The notes beneath the pieces were generated by a model. It was not told where the DNA came from. It did not search any database and was given only the letters and a program-made list of their open reading frames with translations. From Halomonas sp. BDJS001 (GTDB lineage Bacteria > Pseudomonadota > Gammaproteobacteria > Pseudomonadales > Halomonadaceae), in the NCBI RefSeq assembly GCF_026104355.1, contig NZ_CP110535.1, positions 4,278,001-4,342,000 of the forward strand: a DNA stretch of 64,000 nucleotides. Reading direction: 5' to 3'. The first letter of the stretch is position 1, and every line of letters begins with the position of its first letter. Made by a program: the position numbers and the translations under genes. Shown here piece by piece: positions 45,935 through 54,440 of this stretch.

Positions 45935-46498
45935 TTAGAGGCCCTCGCTTTCATCTTGAGCCGTCGCTTCGCGAAAGCTCCCTGGATCACGGATGGCAAT
46001 GCGAACCACCATAAACAAGGCTTCAGCCAGTGCCAGGCACAGCAGCCCTACGCTGGCCACAAGCACAAGCTGAGGAATCCAAAGTGGAATCGACACGAAC
46101 CCTGAGGAGACATCGTTATATTGCAGGCTCTCCCTCGCCAACCCAATGAGGCCGTAACTGAGCATTAGGCTGATCGCCAGGGCGATGATGAGACAAAACA
46201 CTTCCAACCACACACGAATTGCCGACGGTAGCCGGGTAATCAACAGCGTCACGCGAATGTGGGCGTGATGCACAAAGGTATAGGCCAACCCCAGAAAGGT
46301 CGCCCCCACCAATAGATAAGAAGCAATTTCCGAAACGCCGGTAATACTCATGCCCAGGCGGCTCAGGCCAACGAGCACCAGCAGGGCGTCTACCAGGCGG
46401 AAGGTCACCTGAAGTGCTATCAGCGCACAAATGGCGACCATGCAGGCCGCCGCACCCCAAGCACCCAGGCGATAAAGCTTGTCGAATTTAAACGTCAT
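45935..46498 (-). CDS. dctQ: TRAP transporter small permease (DctQ)
   Basis: The 187-residue protein has four membrane helices and the DctQ pattern (ASYLLVGATFLGLAYTFVHH, AHIRVTLLITRLP). The ATG at 46498 with GAGG eight bases before it gives the standard N-terminus (MTFKFDKLYRLGAW). An upstream in-frame start adds 27 residues without family character. It lies between dctP and dctM, as usual. Confidence 0.87.
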   Translation of the reverse strand: MTFKFDKLYRLGAWGAAACMVAICALIALQVTFRLVDALLVLVGLSRLGMSITGVSEIASYLLVGATFLGLAYTFVHHAHIRVTLLITRLPSAIRVWLEVFCLIIALAISLMLSYGLIGLARESLQYNDVSSGFVSIPLWIPQLVLVASVGLLCLALAEALFMVVRIAIRDPGSFREATAQDESEGL

Positions 46499-46590
46499 GT
46501 TCGCAGCCTCACGAAGCACATGGGAAAAAGCACGCGGGAAAAGCAGCGGAGGCGTTACCACCCCCGCTGTAAGAGCCATGACAGCAGCCT

Positions 46591-47574
46591 TTAGCTGTCG
46601 CGCTGCTCGCGGTAGCTTTCCAGCGCCTGTTTGGCTTCGTCGTCAGCACGCGACTGCCAATCTTCAAACAGTTGATCACCGGCGGCTTGAAGTGCCGCTG
46701 AAACAGCTTCATTAGGCTCAGAAACCGAGATACCGTTCTCTTGCAGTGCAGCCAGGCTGGCATCGTTATCTTCGCGGCTCATCTCCCAACCACGTTTTTC
46801 AGCCTCAGCGGCGGCTTCCATCAGAGCTTCCTGGGTCGCTTCATCCAGGCCATCGAAACTGCGCTGGCTGATAAACACGATATTCTTGGGTAGCCACAAG
46901 TTAGCATCGGTGTAATCAGTCACGTAATCCCACGCCGCCATGGAGTTACCCGTAGAGCTTGAGGTGATCATGGCATCCACACGCCCTGTGCTAAACGCGG
47001 TAGGGATGTCTGACTCTTCGGTTTCAGTCGGGCTGCCGCCCAGATTATCGACAAAACGCTGGGTATTGATATTGGGAGCGCGAACGCGCAAGCCCTCGAA
47101 CTGTTCTGGGTCAGTGAGGGGCTCTGCGGTGTAAATCCCCTGAGCAGGCCAAGCGACGGCATAGAGCGGAATCAGCCCTTCATAGGCAAACAGCTCGGTA
47201 ATCATCGGCTTGGTGGCTTCCCACAGCGCATAGGCATCGTCATAGCTGCCCGCCACACCGGGCAAGGTATCCACTTCGAAAATGGGATCATCGTTGGAAA
47301 GAACGGAGAGGAATACTTCACCCGCATCGATGGTGCCACGGCGCACCGAGGGCTTAATTTCACCATGCGATACCAGCGAACCACCGCTATGCACCGTAAT
47401 GGTGAGCTCGCCATCGGTCGCTTCGGCCACGTCCTCAGCGAACTGCTTGTTGTTTTGGGTATGAAAGCTGGCATCACCGTAAGGCGTGGCCATCGTCCAT
47501 TCCGCAGCATGAGCCGTCACCGTTAAACCGCAGGCGGTCGCCAGGAGCAATGAAGTCGTTATTGTCTTGCGCAT
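46591..47574 (-). CDS. dctP: TRAP transporter periplasmic substrate-binding protein (DctP)
   Basis: The 327-residue protein has a signal peptide (MRKTITTSLLLATACGLTVT, cut after AHA) and the DctP fold (WTMATPYGDASFHTQNNKQF, LTITVHSGGSLVSHGEIKPS). The Arg that binds a substrate carboxylate is expected in FEGLRVRAPNINTQRFVDNL. It delivers an organic acid to DctQM. It follows the LysR gene by 36 bases on the same strand. The divergent neighbours are pxpABC, which makes pyroglutamate a candidate ligand (inference only). Confidence 0.92.
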   Translation of the reverse strand: MRKTITTSLLLATACGLTVTAHAAEWTMATPYGDASFHTQNNKQFAEDVAEATDGELTITVHSGGSLVSHGEIKPSVRRGTIDAGEVFLSVLSNDDPIFEVDTLPGVAGSYDDAYALWEATKPMITELFAYEGLIPLYAVAWPAQGIYTAEPLTDPEQFEGLRVRAPNINTQRFVDNLGGSPTETEESDIPTAFSTGRVDAMITSSSTGNSMAAWDYVTDYTDANLWLPKNIVFISQRSFDGLDEATQEALMEAAAEAEKRGWEMSREDNDASLAALQENGISVSEPNEAVSAALQAAGDQLFEDWQSRADDEAKQALESYREQRDS

Positions 47575-47610
47575 CGTGAGAACCCTCTTATTTCTATTAA
47601 TAGTATGGTG

Positions 47611-48594
47611 CTAATAGTGTGTTGCTTCGGTGGTACCAGAGGAGGCACTGGGGGTAACCCAGCGCCCGGAGAAAAGTGTTGTTGTCATATCGACACGACG
47701 CGCCTGAGCATAGCTGCAGGCACACTGCTGGGCCAAGCGGGCAACGCCGCGACAAAAGCGCGGATGGTTAGCGTTGCGCCATATCACATCATAGTGCATG
47801 GCCGGTAACGGCACCGGTAGCGAGAGCCGGTAGAGCTCCCCCCGCTGCCACTCATCCAGCACAGTGGCGACAGGCAGCGCGCCGATCCCTAATCCTTCTG
47901 TGGTCATGCGTACAATGGTCATTAGCGTGCTGACGCTATGGATACGAGGATTGGCGATTCCCTGCTCTGCCAAATAACTCACCAACTCTGCATAGGGGCG
48001 AGCCTGCTTACCAAATGAAATAAACGGCAACTGTTTGCCCCAAGTGTCGGCACTTTCGCCCAGCAGCTTGACGTGGCGCGGAGAGACAAACATGCCCATT
48101 TCATAGGGGCTCAAGGATTCGTACTCGATCTGCTTTTGCGGTGAATAGCCATTCATCGCCAGGACAATATCCAGTTCGTTACCCAGTAGCCGCTCATTGA
48201 GCACCGGCGAGTAATCCACTGTCAGTTCGATGGTCAAACGCGGATACCGCTCGGTTAAACGGCGCATAAATTCGGGAAACCAACTGTGGGCGATGGTTTC
48301 AATGGTGCCGAGCCGCAATGGTGCAGAAAACGCCTCTTCGTCATCGAAAAGTTTCATCGCTTCGTCACGCTGGTGCAGCATCCGCTCAGCGTGCACAAAG
48401 AACTCGCGGCCTCGCATAGTCGGCTGAATAGGCCGGGCGGCACGCTCCAGCAGCAGTTCTCCTACCGTGGTTTCCAAGCGCGAAATACGCTCAGAAACCG
48501 AGGGCTGAGTAAGGTGCAGGCGAGTCGCCGCCTTACGGAAGGAGCCGAGCCTCACTGCCCATACGAACGCCTCAAGTTCCTTAAAATCGAGCAT
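47611..48594 (-). CDS. LysR-family transcriptional regulator
   Basis: The 327-residue protein has an N-terminal winged helix-turn-helix (FKELEAFVWAVRLGSFRKAA, LTQPSVSERISRLET) and a C-terminal two-lobed effector domain (LRLGTIETIAHSWFPEFMRR, ELDIVLAMNGYSPQ, MTTEGLGIGALPVATVLDEW). It heads the TRAP unit and faces pxpA across 367 bases, so it may control either side. The effector is unknown. Confidence 0.9.
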   Translation of the reverse strand: MLDFKELEAFVWAVRLGSFRKAATRLHLTQPSVSERISRLETTVGELLLERAARPIQPTMRGREFFVHAERMLHQRDEAMKLFDDEEAFSAPLRLGTIETIAHSWFPEFMRRLTERYPRLTIELTVDYSPVLNERLLGNELDIVLAMNGYSPQKQIEYESLSPYEMGMFVSPRHVKLLGESADTWGKQLPFISFGKQARPYAELVSYLAEQGIANPRIHSVSTLMTIVRMTTEGLGIGALPVATVLDEWQRGELYRLSLPVPLPAMHYDVIWRNANHPRFCRGVARLAQQCACSYAQARRVDMTTTLFSGRWVTPSASSGTTEATHY

Positions 48595-48961
48595 AGTGAC
48601 TCGCCTGCAAATGACTTACTGGGGTAAAAGCGCTGTTGTAGTGACACGTTAAGAGGCCTGTGTGCTACGGCTCATGACGGCCTGATAGCTACGCAACTTG
48701 AAGAACACTATGCAACTTTAAGACCACTTTCAGCAGCGCTATTCCACCAACGTTATTATCACGCCCCGCTACTAATGTGATAAGCGTATCGTGCCCAAGC
48801 GTCAACCCTTTTTCCAATAAATAACAATATGATAGAAGCGCCCGATAGTTAGTATCGTCAAAAACGATTGGCACTGGGCAAGCCATGTTCATATATTGGT
48901 GATGGGCTACAATCAGCGCTAACCCATCAAACGCACCCACTGCATCGACACAGGAGTCGCT
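48595..48961. other. Divergent intergenic region between lysR and pxpA
   Basis: These 367 bases have no convincing gene. An open frame on the minus strand extends into pxpA antisense and looks like a shadow. A sigma-70-like promoter directed to pxpA is noted separately. Confidence 0.6.
48868..48897 (+). promoter_or_regulatory. Putative sigma-70 promoter for pxpABC
   Basis: A -35-like TTGGCA (48868-48873) and a -10-like TATATT (48892-48897) are separated by 18 bases, about 65 bases before the pxpA start. Match by eye only. Confidence 0.4.
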
Positions 48962-49714
48962 ATGGCCATCCCCCTGCTTAATTGCGATATGGGCGAAAGT
49001 TTCGGCAACTGGCACCTCGGCCTGGATGCCGAGGCGATGCCTTTCGTCGACTGCGCCAATATCGCCTGCGGCTTCCATGCCTCTGACCCCCATGTGATGC
49101 GCCGCACCGTCAAACTAGCGGTACAACATGGCGTTCGTATTGGCGCGCACCCGGGTTACCCGGATTTGATGGGCTTTGGCCGCCGCTCAATGGCCTGCTC
49201 GCCGGAAGAAGCGGAAGATATGGTGCTCTACCAAGTGGGGGCTTTGGCAGGCATCTGCCAAGCGGAAGGCACCCAACTGAGCTACATCAAACCGCATGGT
49301 GCGCTGTACAACGATATGGCCGCCAACCCGGCGCTGCTCGAAGGCGTCATGCGCGCGGTACGTGCTTACGATGCCAGCCTGCCGTTAATGATTATGTCCA
49401 CTGCCGACCCCGAGCCGCACCGCGAGCTAGCCGCCAAAATGGGCATTACCCTCTGGTTCGAGACTTTTGCCGACCGTGCTTATGATGGCAATGGCCACTT
49501 GGCCTCACGTCGCCTGCCTAACGCCGTGCACCACGACCAAAACACTATCGTCAATCAAGCAGTAATGCTGGCTAAAGGCGAGCCGCTCACCGCGCTTGAT
49601 GGTACGCCGCTGCAGCTAGCCTGCGATACGCTCTGCGTTCACGGCGATAACCCGGAGTCAGTGGCCGCCGTGCGCGCTATTCGCGAGGCCTTTCAGGCGC
49701 TGGAGCAGGCGTGA
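48962..49714 (+). CDS. pxpA: 5-oxoprolinase subunit A
   Basis: The 250-residue LamB/YcsF-family protein opens with the diagnostic [13 protein letters not shown] and contains [53 protein letters not shown] and [17 protein letters not shown]. With PxpB and PxpC it forms the ATP-dependent prokaryotic 5-oxoprolinase that opens pyroglutamate to glutamate, clearing a damage product of glutamine. AGGAG lies before the ATG. It overlaps pxpB by four bases (GTGA). Confidence 0.94.
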   Translation: MAIPLLNCDMGESFGNWHLGLDAEAMPFVDCANIACGFHASDPHVMRRTVKLAVQHGVRIGAHPGYPDLMGFGRRSMACSPEEAEDMVLYQVGALAGICQAEGTQLSYIKPHGALYNDMAANPALLEGVMRAVRAYDASLPLMIMSTADPEPHRELAAKMGITLWFETFADRAYDGNGHLASRRLPNAVHHDQNTIVNQAVMLAKGEPLTALDGTPLQLACDTLCVHGDNPESVAAVRAIREAFQALEQA

Positions 49715-50451
49715 AACCCATTACTGAAAAAAAAGCTGAAAGAAGCACTAACGTACGTGTTGAAACCGCCGCCATGGATGCCCTGATGGTGCGCCTGTTC
49801 GACACCATCGACGAATCCAATATGGCCTGGGTAATCGCCGCCGATCAGGCACTGCGTAACGCCTTTGGAAGCATGTTAATTGACCTGGTGCCCTCTTACA
49901 CCACGCTGTTGCTGCATTACGACTGCCAGCAGTTAACCCATAGCGAGGCGATTCAACTTATTCACAAGGCGCTTTCTGGTCTTACCCCTGTGGATACTCA
50001 AGCCGGTGAGCTGCACGACATTCCGGTCTGGTACGACGAAAGCGTGGGCCCCGAGTTGCCCCTGGTCGCCAAGCGCGCAGGTTTAAGCATTGACGAGCTT
50101 ATCGAGCAGCACTGCAACCACGATTACTGCGTGTTCGCGCTAGGGTTTGCCCCCGGTTACGGCTTTATGGGCCTGGTAGATGAAGCTCTCGCGACGCCGC
50201 GCTTGAAAACGCCGCGCCGCAAGGTGGCGGCAGGCAGTGTAGGCATTGCCGATCGCCAAACCGCGATTTATCCGCTGCTCTCGCCGGGCGGCTGGAATAT
50301 TCTGGGTCGCACCAACGTGCCGCTATTCGAGCATGCCAAGCGTGGCGAGCCGCTGTTTCGCCCTGGCGACAAGGTGCGCTTTAGAGCGATCTCCCGGGAG
50401 GAGTTTGAAGCAGATGGTGGCGACACTACGCCCATGGAGGAACGCCCATGA
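49711..50451 (+). CDS. pxpB: 5-oxoprolinase subunit B
   Basis: The 246-residue KipI-family protein (AHS1 domain) has landmarks [20 protein letters not shown] in part, [40 protein letters not shown] and [20 protein letters not shown]. The start is a GTG inside the pxpA stop (GTGA) and the end overlaps pxpC (ATGA), so all three subunits are translationally coupled. About 20 N-terminal residues before the domain are charged and not conserved in character. Confidence 0.93.
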   Translation: MKPITEKKAERSTNVRVETAAMDALMVRLFDTIDESNMAWVIAADQALRNAFGSMLIDLVPSYTTLLLHYDCQQLTHSEAIQLIHKALSGLTPVDTQAGELHDIPVWYDESVGPELPLVAKRAGLSIDELIEQHCNHDYCVFALGFAPGYGFMGLVDEALATPRLKTPRRKVAAGSVGIADRQTAIYPLLSPGGWNILGRTNVPLFEHAKRGEPLFRPGDKVRFRAISREEFEADGGDTTPMEERP

Positions 50452-51401
50452 GCCAAGCCGCCATGAATGAAACACAAAAAGGGCTAGTGGTTAAACAGGC
50501 GGGGCCGCTGGCGCTTATCCAAGATGTCGGCCGGTTTGGCGTCGGCCACTTAGGCGTTACTCAGGGCGGCGCCGCCGACTGGATCTCTTTTCGCTGGGCT
50601 AACTGGCTACTGGGCAACGCTTTAAACAGCGCCGCGCTGGAAATCGTCATGGGCGGCGGTTTGAGCTTTGAAACCGAACGCGAAGTGCGCTTGGCGCTAA
50701 GCGGCGCTGATTTAGACGTCCAACTTGATGGCAAGCCACTTGCCCCCAATACCAGCTTTAAGCTATTGCCTGGCCAGCGCCTGGAGTTTCGCCAGCCGCG
50801 TCAGGGCCTGCGCGCCTATCTCGCTTTTCCCGGCGGGTTAAATGCACCGGAGGTGCTGGGCAGCCGCGCCTGCACCGTCCGTGAGCAACTGGGTGGCCTG
50901 GATGAAGATGGTAAACCCCTAAAAGTGGGCGACCGTTTGACCTGGAAAGGCGCCGCTCCAGCGGTGCGCCGTATTCCTGAAGACCAAGGGCCGCAGATGC
51001 CCGCTTCGGGCTGCCGCTTACCCATCGTACTCGGTTCGCAAATCGCCTCGTTTAGCGGTCGCGCGCTGTTTCAGGCATTCAACCAGCCCTGGACAGTGGA
51101 TAACCGCGCCGACCGCATGGGCGTCCGCCTCACCGGCCCTGCCCTACACGGCTCACTCACGGGGATTATTTCCGAAGGCATTCCCCTGGGAGCCGTTCAA
51201 GTACCGCCGGACGGCCAGCCTATCGTGCTAATGAACGACCGCCAGACAATCGGCGGCTACCCGCGCCTAGGCGCCCTCACTCCCATCGCCTGCGCTGCGC
51301 TGGCCCAGTGTTTGCCCGGCACTGAAGTGTGGCTAACCCCTGTCAGCGCCAGCCAGGCGCAGGAAGATTACCGAAAGCAGTTAATGGTTTGGAAGAAGTA
51401 G
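50448..51401 (+). CDS. pxpC: 5-oxoprolinase subunit C
   Basis: The 317-residue KipA-family protein (AHS2, biotin-dependent carboxyltransferase-like) has landmarks GPLALIQDVGRFGVGHLGVT, AADWISFRWANWLLGN, AYLAFPGGLNAPEVLGSRAC, NRADRMGVRLTGPALHG and IVLMNDRQTIGGYPRLGALT. It completes the PxpABC enzyme. It is the last gene before a palindromic intergenic repeat. Confidence 0.93.
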   Translation: MSQAAMNETQKGLVVKQAGPLALIQDVGRFGVGHLGVTQGGAADWISFRWANWLLGNALNSAALEIVMGGGLSFETEREVRLALSGADLDVQLDGKPLAPNTSFKLLPGQRLEFRQPRQGLRAYLAFPGGLNAPEVLGSRACTVREQLGGLDEDGKPLKVGDRLTWKGAAPAVRRIPEDQGPQMPASGCRLPIVLGSQIASFSGRALFQAFNQPWTVDNRADRMGVRLTGPALHGSLTGIISEGIPLGAVQVPPDGQPIVLMNDRQTIGGYPRLGALTPIACAALAQCLPGTEVWLTPVSASQAQEDYRKQLMVWKK

Positions 51402-51430
51402 CCGCAAAAGCAACCCAACGGTCTGCACAA

Positions 51431-51505
51431 CCCTACGCGGGGGCGCTGTGAACCCATCCATGGGCGCTACTTTCGCCATCCATGGCGAAAGACCCCCGCT
51501 ACGGG
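51431..51505. repeat. REP-like cruciform intergenic element
   Basis: The outer arms GCGGGGG (51437-51443) and CCCCCGC (51493-51499), flanked by CCC and GGG, enclose two perfect hairpins. These are CCCATCCATGGG (51453-51464) and TTTCGCCATCCATGGCGAAA (51471-51490). The compact three-stem design is typical of a dispersed intergenic repeat; only one copy is in this window. It lies between the convergent pxpC and nicX and may also act as a bidirectional transcription stop. Confidence 0.7.
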
Positions 51506-51569
51506 TTGATTCCGACCTCAGTGAATAGTTAACGCTGGCTTTTTATCAGTATCACTACTTATTAGCGTA

Positions 51570-52601
51570 TTAACCCCTAGCCATCTGCAGCTCTTTAACG
51601 ACGATATCGCCATCAAGCACGATAGGCTCATCATCGAGAAACAGCGAGCAGTTGCGCATGGGAATGTCCAGGTGGCAGGCAGTATCGTTAGACCCACCCA
51701 GTTCGCTGTTCGGGCCGGTGGAGAACATCACGTTGCCATAGAAGCTGCGTGGTTCCATTCCCATACCACCAGGGAACTCCCCCGGCACCATGCGGTGCCA
51801 TTTGGCATTAGGGTTCATGCCCCAGCCCACATGGCTCATGCCCATGCCGCGCGGGTCATTAAAGCTATCCATATAGGACTTCACCAGCTCCGCATCGAGC
51901 CCGCCGCGTATATCGGTAATCCAGCCCTTCTCAATGGTGTAGGTAATGGGCTCTCTGACATACATGTTCTGGGGGAGCAGAATATCGCCCGGCGCTACCA
52001 CAATGGTGCCATCGACGCCATCGTCATCGCCGCCGGTAAATACAAAGCCAGAGGGCCAGTGATCCCAACGCCCCGGTTCGTCAGTACAGGCATATTCAGC
52101 AACCGTCTCATACGTATTCAGCTGGTAGGTGACATCAGTGCCGTGGGGCGAGGTGATGCGCATCACTTTGGCTTTTTCCAGCAGCGCGGCGGCCAGCTCG
52201 ACCTTTTCCCTTAGCTCCTTGGTAGGCAGCATTCTGGCCAGCAGTTCCGGGGGCTCAACCGCCGTCAGTATACGCGTACCCGCGGCTTGGATCGCCATTT
52301 GCTCGGGAGAGAACAGCAGGAAAATACAATCGATCAACATGTCGCAGTTTTTAAGCGCTTCCACCGCATCGGGCATGCTGGCAAGCCCCGTTGCTCCCAC
52401 GGCCCAGCCACCGGTGGGTAGCGGCGCGGGTAACCGCATATGGTACATATTGGCGCCTAAACGCTGCCCCGCCGCCATAAAGGCATCCGCATAATCGAGG
52501 CGTTCGCTGCCCTGGGTCAGCACGACGAGTTTTTCGCCTTCATGTACGCCGGACATTTTTAGCTGATGGAGGCAAATTTCGGCAAAGCTTGCGTGATCCA
52601 T
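51570..52601 (-). CDS. nicX: 2,5-dihydroxypyridine 5,6-dioxygenase
   Basis: The 343-residue protein is related to M29 aminopeptidases but matches NicX block for block. It has FSPEQMAIQAAGTRILTAVE, PPELLARMLPT, DEPGRWDHWPSGFVFTGG, GWITDIRGGLDAELVKSYMD, FNDPRGMGMSHVGWGMNP, FSTGPNSELGGSNDTACHLD and IPMRNCSLFLDD. The Glu and His/Asp residues in these blocks bind the active-site iron. It cleaves the ring of 2,5-dihydroxypyridine to N-formylmaleamate, the NicD substrate. The ATG at 52601 with AGGAG five bases upstream is preferred to an earlier in-frame codon. It is last in the minus-strand nicA-nicB-symporter-nicX series. Confidence 0.93.
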   Translation of the reverse strand: MDHASFAEICLHQLKMSGVHEGEKLVVLTQGSERLDYADAFMAAGQRLGANMYHMRLPAPLPTGGWAVGATGLASMPDAVEALKNCDMLIDCIFLLFSPEQMAIQAAGTRILTAVEPPELLARMLPTKELREKVELAAALLEKAKVMRITSPHGTDVTYQLNTYETVAEYACTDEPGRWDHWPSGFVFTGGDDDGVDGTIVVAPGDILLPQNMYVREPITYTIEKGWITDIRGGLDAELVKSYMDSFNDPRGMGMSHVGWGMNPNAKWHRMVPGEFPGGMGMEPRSFYGNVMFSTGPNSELGGSNDTACHLDIPMRNCSLFLDDEPIVLDGDIVVKELQMARG

Positions 52602-52729
52602 AAAGTCTCCTAACTCCCCAGGCGAAAGCACAGCTATAGCGTACTGGGAAGTGTTAACTGAGAGCGCTCGTGCTCGCCTGTAGGCACACCAAGCGCTCTA
52701 TGGTGTTATCGGTCAAAGCTGAACGTCAA

Positions 52730-54238
52730 TTAGGCAGCCGCCTCTTTCGTCGCTTGATCGGTGGTAGTACGGCGCTTTTTACCCAGCTCTTCAGCGATGG
52801 CGGTAAAGAAGGCATCCGAAGAGGCTTGATGAGGTTTGGTCATAAGGCTAACGCCAACAAACAGCACACTAGCGACCACAATGCCCCATACGCCTGCTGG
52901 CAGGCCCAACAGCGAGTTCCCGGTGGCATACATCAACAGTACAAAGGCGCTGGTGCCCACCACGCTGACCAGTGCACCGACGCCAGTACCGCGCTTCCAA
53001 TAAAAGGCACCGATAAGCGCAGGCACCATGGCAACCAGCCCCGAAGAGGCAGCCACCGACAGCACCGCAATAAGGTCAAGCTGCAGCTCGGCAAAGGCCA
53101 GCGCCATTAGCGCAATCACCGGCACCACGAACTTACCCACCAGCAGTTGGCGCTTTTCACTGACGTTCGGTTTAACGTTGGCATAGACATCCCGGGAAAC
53201 CATGGAGGCCAGAGTCAGCATGATCGAATCGATGGTGGAAACGGCCGCGGCCATAATGCCGATCATCACAATCACCCCGAGTACCGGTGGCACAAACTCC
53301 GAAGCCAATAGGGTGGGCGTGGCTAAATCCGCACGCTCCAGACTCGGGAAAGCGGCCAAGGCCGAGAAGCCCCACAGCACAGAGACCATGGTGTAAATAA
53401 AGCCAAACACCAGAAAGCCAATCAGCATATGGCGCATGGAGCGCAACGAAGAGGGCATAAACAGACGCTGGCTCACTTGCGGATTAGAGAGGCTAAAGAA
53501 GAACCAGGGAATCGTAAGCCCTAGGAAAGTGACAAAGCTGAACAGGCCAGGGCCAGGTACCGTCAGTGACTGCGGGTGTTCCGTCGCCAGCGTATCGAAT
53601 AGCGCACCAAAGCCACCCAGCCCCTGAATTACCAGGAAAGCCACCAGCGTTGAGGCGACAATCATCATGATCGCCTGAAGGGAGTCGGTCCACATTACCG
53701 AACGAATACCGGCAATATAGGAGAAGAAGATAGCAATCACGGTTGCCAGCACCACACCGGTGGTAAAGGTTATCGCCCCATCGGTAATGCCTTGCAGCAG
53801 GTAACCAACGCCGGCGAGCTGAACAGCTGAATAAGGAATCAGGAAGATACAGCTGGCAATGGAAACGGCCATGGCCACATGCTTGCTGTTGTAGCGGTGG
53901 CCGAGCATCTCGCTAGGGGTTACAAAGCCAAACTTCTTGCCCACCGCCCAGAATTTGGGCCCGAAAATAGCCACCAGGGAAACACCGGCGAAGTAGATAA
54001 TTTCAAAGCCTAGGGCGCCAACGCCGCCGGCATAGGTAAGGCCTGCCAGGCCCACCATCATAAAAGCGCTGTAGGTAGTGGCACTGTAACTCAGCGCCGA
54101 GACAAAGCCGTTCATTTGTCGGTTGCCCAAAAAGTAGCCGGACATGCTTTCTGAAGGGCCTTGGCGGGACATAATCGCAATACCAATCGCGATTAATAAG
54201 TAGATGGCAATCGACCACCAGATGAGTGACTCAGTCAT
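52730..54238 (-). CDS. Sodium:solute symporter family transporter
   Basis: The 502-residue protein has 12-13 membrane spans and SSS motifs: DYF-like segment GYFLGNRQMNGFVSALSYSA, TTYSAFMMVGLAGLTYAGG, IMMTVASTL-type helix in MWTDSLQAIMMIVASTLVAF, and GIMAAAVSTIDSIMLTLASM, which carries Na+-site residues. It imports an organic solute with Na+. GAGGAG lies before the ATG at 54238, and the start overlaps the end of the DUF3311 gene by eight bases. Between nicB and nicX, it plausibly imports nicotinate or a hydroxylated derivative, which is inference. Confidence 0.9.
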   Translation of the reverse strand: MTESLIWWSIAIYLLIAIGIAIMSRQGPSESMSGYFLGNRQMNGFVSALSYSATTYSAFMMVGLAGLTYAGGVGALGFEIIYFAGVSLVAIFGPKFWAVGKKFGFVTPSEMLGHRYNSKHVAMAVSIASCIFLIPYSAVQLAGVGYLLQGITDGAITFTTGVVLATVIAIFFSYIAGIRSVMWTDSLQAIMMIVASTLVAFLVIQGLGGFGALFDTLATEHPQSLTVPGPGLFSFVTFLGLTIPWFFFSLSNPQVSQRLFMPSSLRSMRHMLIGFLVFGFIYTMVSVLWGFSALAAFPSLERADLATPTLLASEFVPPVLGVIVMIGIMAAAVSTIDSIMLTLASMVSRDVYANVKPNVSEKRQLLVGKFVVPVIALMALAFAELQLDLIAVLSVAASSGLVAMVPALIGAFYWKRGTGVGALVSVVGTSAFVLLMYATGNSLLGLPAGVWGIVVASVLFVGVSLMTKPHQASSDAFFTAIAEELGKKRRTTTDQATKEAAA

Positions 54239-54419
54239 TGCTGTGCTCCTCAAAATCTTTAGTGATAAACACGTTCAGCGCAATGACGACTAGTCCGGCA
54301 ACTGCCCAAAACAGGAAGCTGCCATACCAAAGTGTCACCCCGCTTAATAGGGTGTAAGGCACTAAATAGCTCAGCAAGACGACTGCCCATACTAGCCATA
54401 TCCATTTACTGCGTTTCAT
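54231..54419 (-). CDS. DUF3311-like small membrane protein, symporter partner
   Basis: The 62-residue protein has two hydrophobic helices (WIWLVWAVVLLSYLVPYTLL and FLFWAVAGLVVIALNVFI) and charged ends. Size and topology match DUF3311 proteins, which are commonly encoded immediately before a sodium:solute symporter. The overlap with the symporter gene supports a functional pair. Its role is unknown; it may be an accessory subunit. Confidence 0.8.
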   Translation of the reverse strand: MKRSKWIWLVWAVVLLSYLVPYTLLSGVTLWYGSFLFWAVAGLVVIALNVFITKDFEEHSND

Positions 54420-54440
54420 AGTCCACCTCGTTTTATTCCG

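Noticed and set aside
48689..49093. 134-codon minus-strand open frame before pxpA
   Set aside because: Much of it is antisense to the well-supported pxpA start and it has no recognisable domain; a shadow frame.
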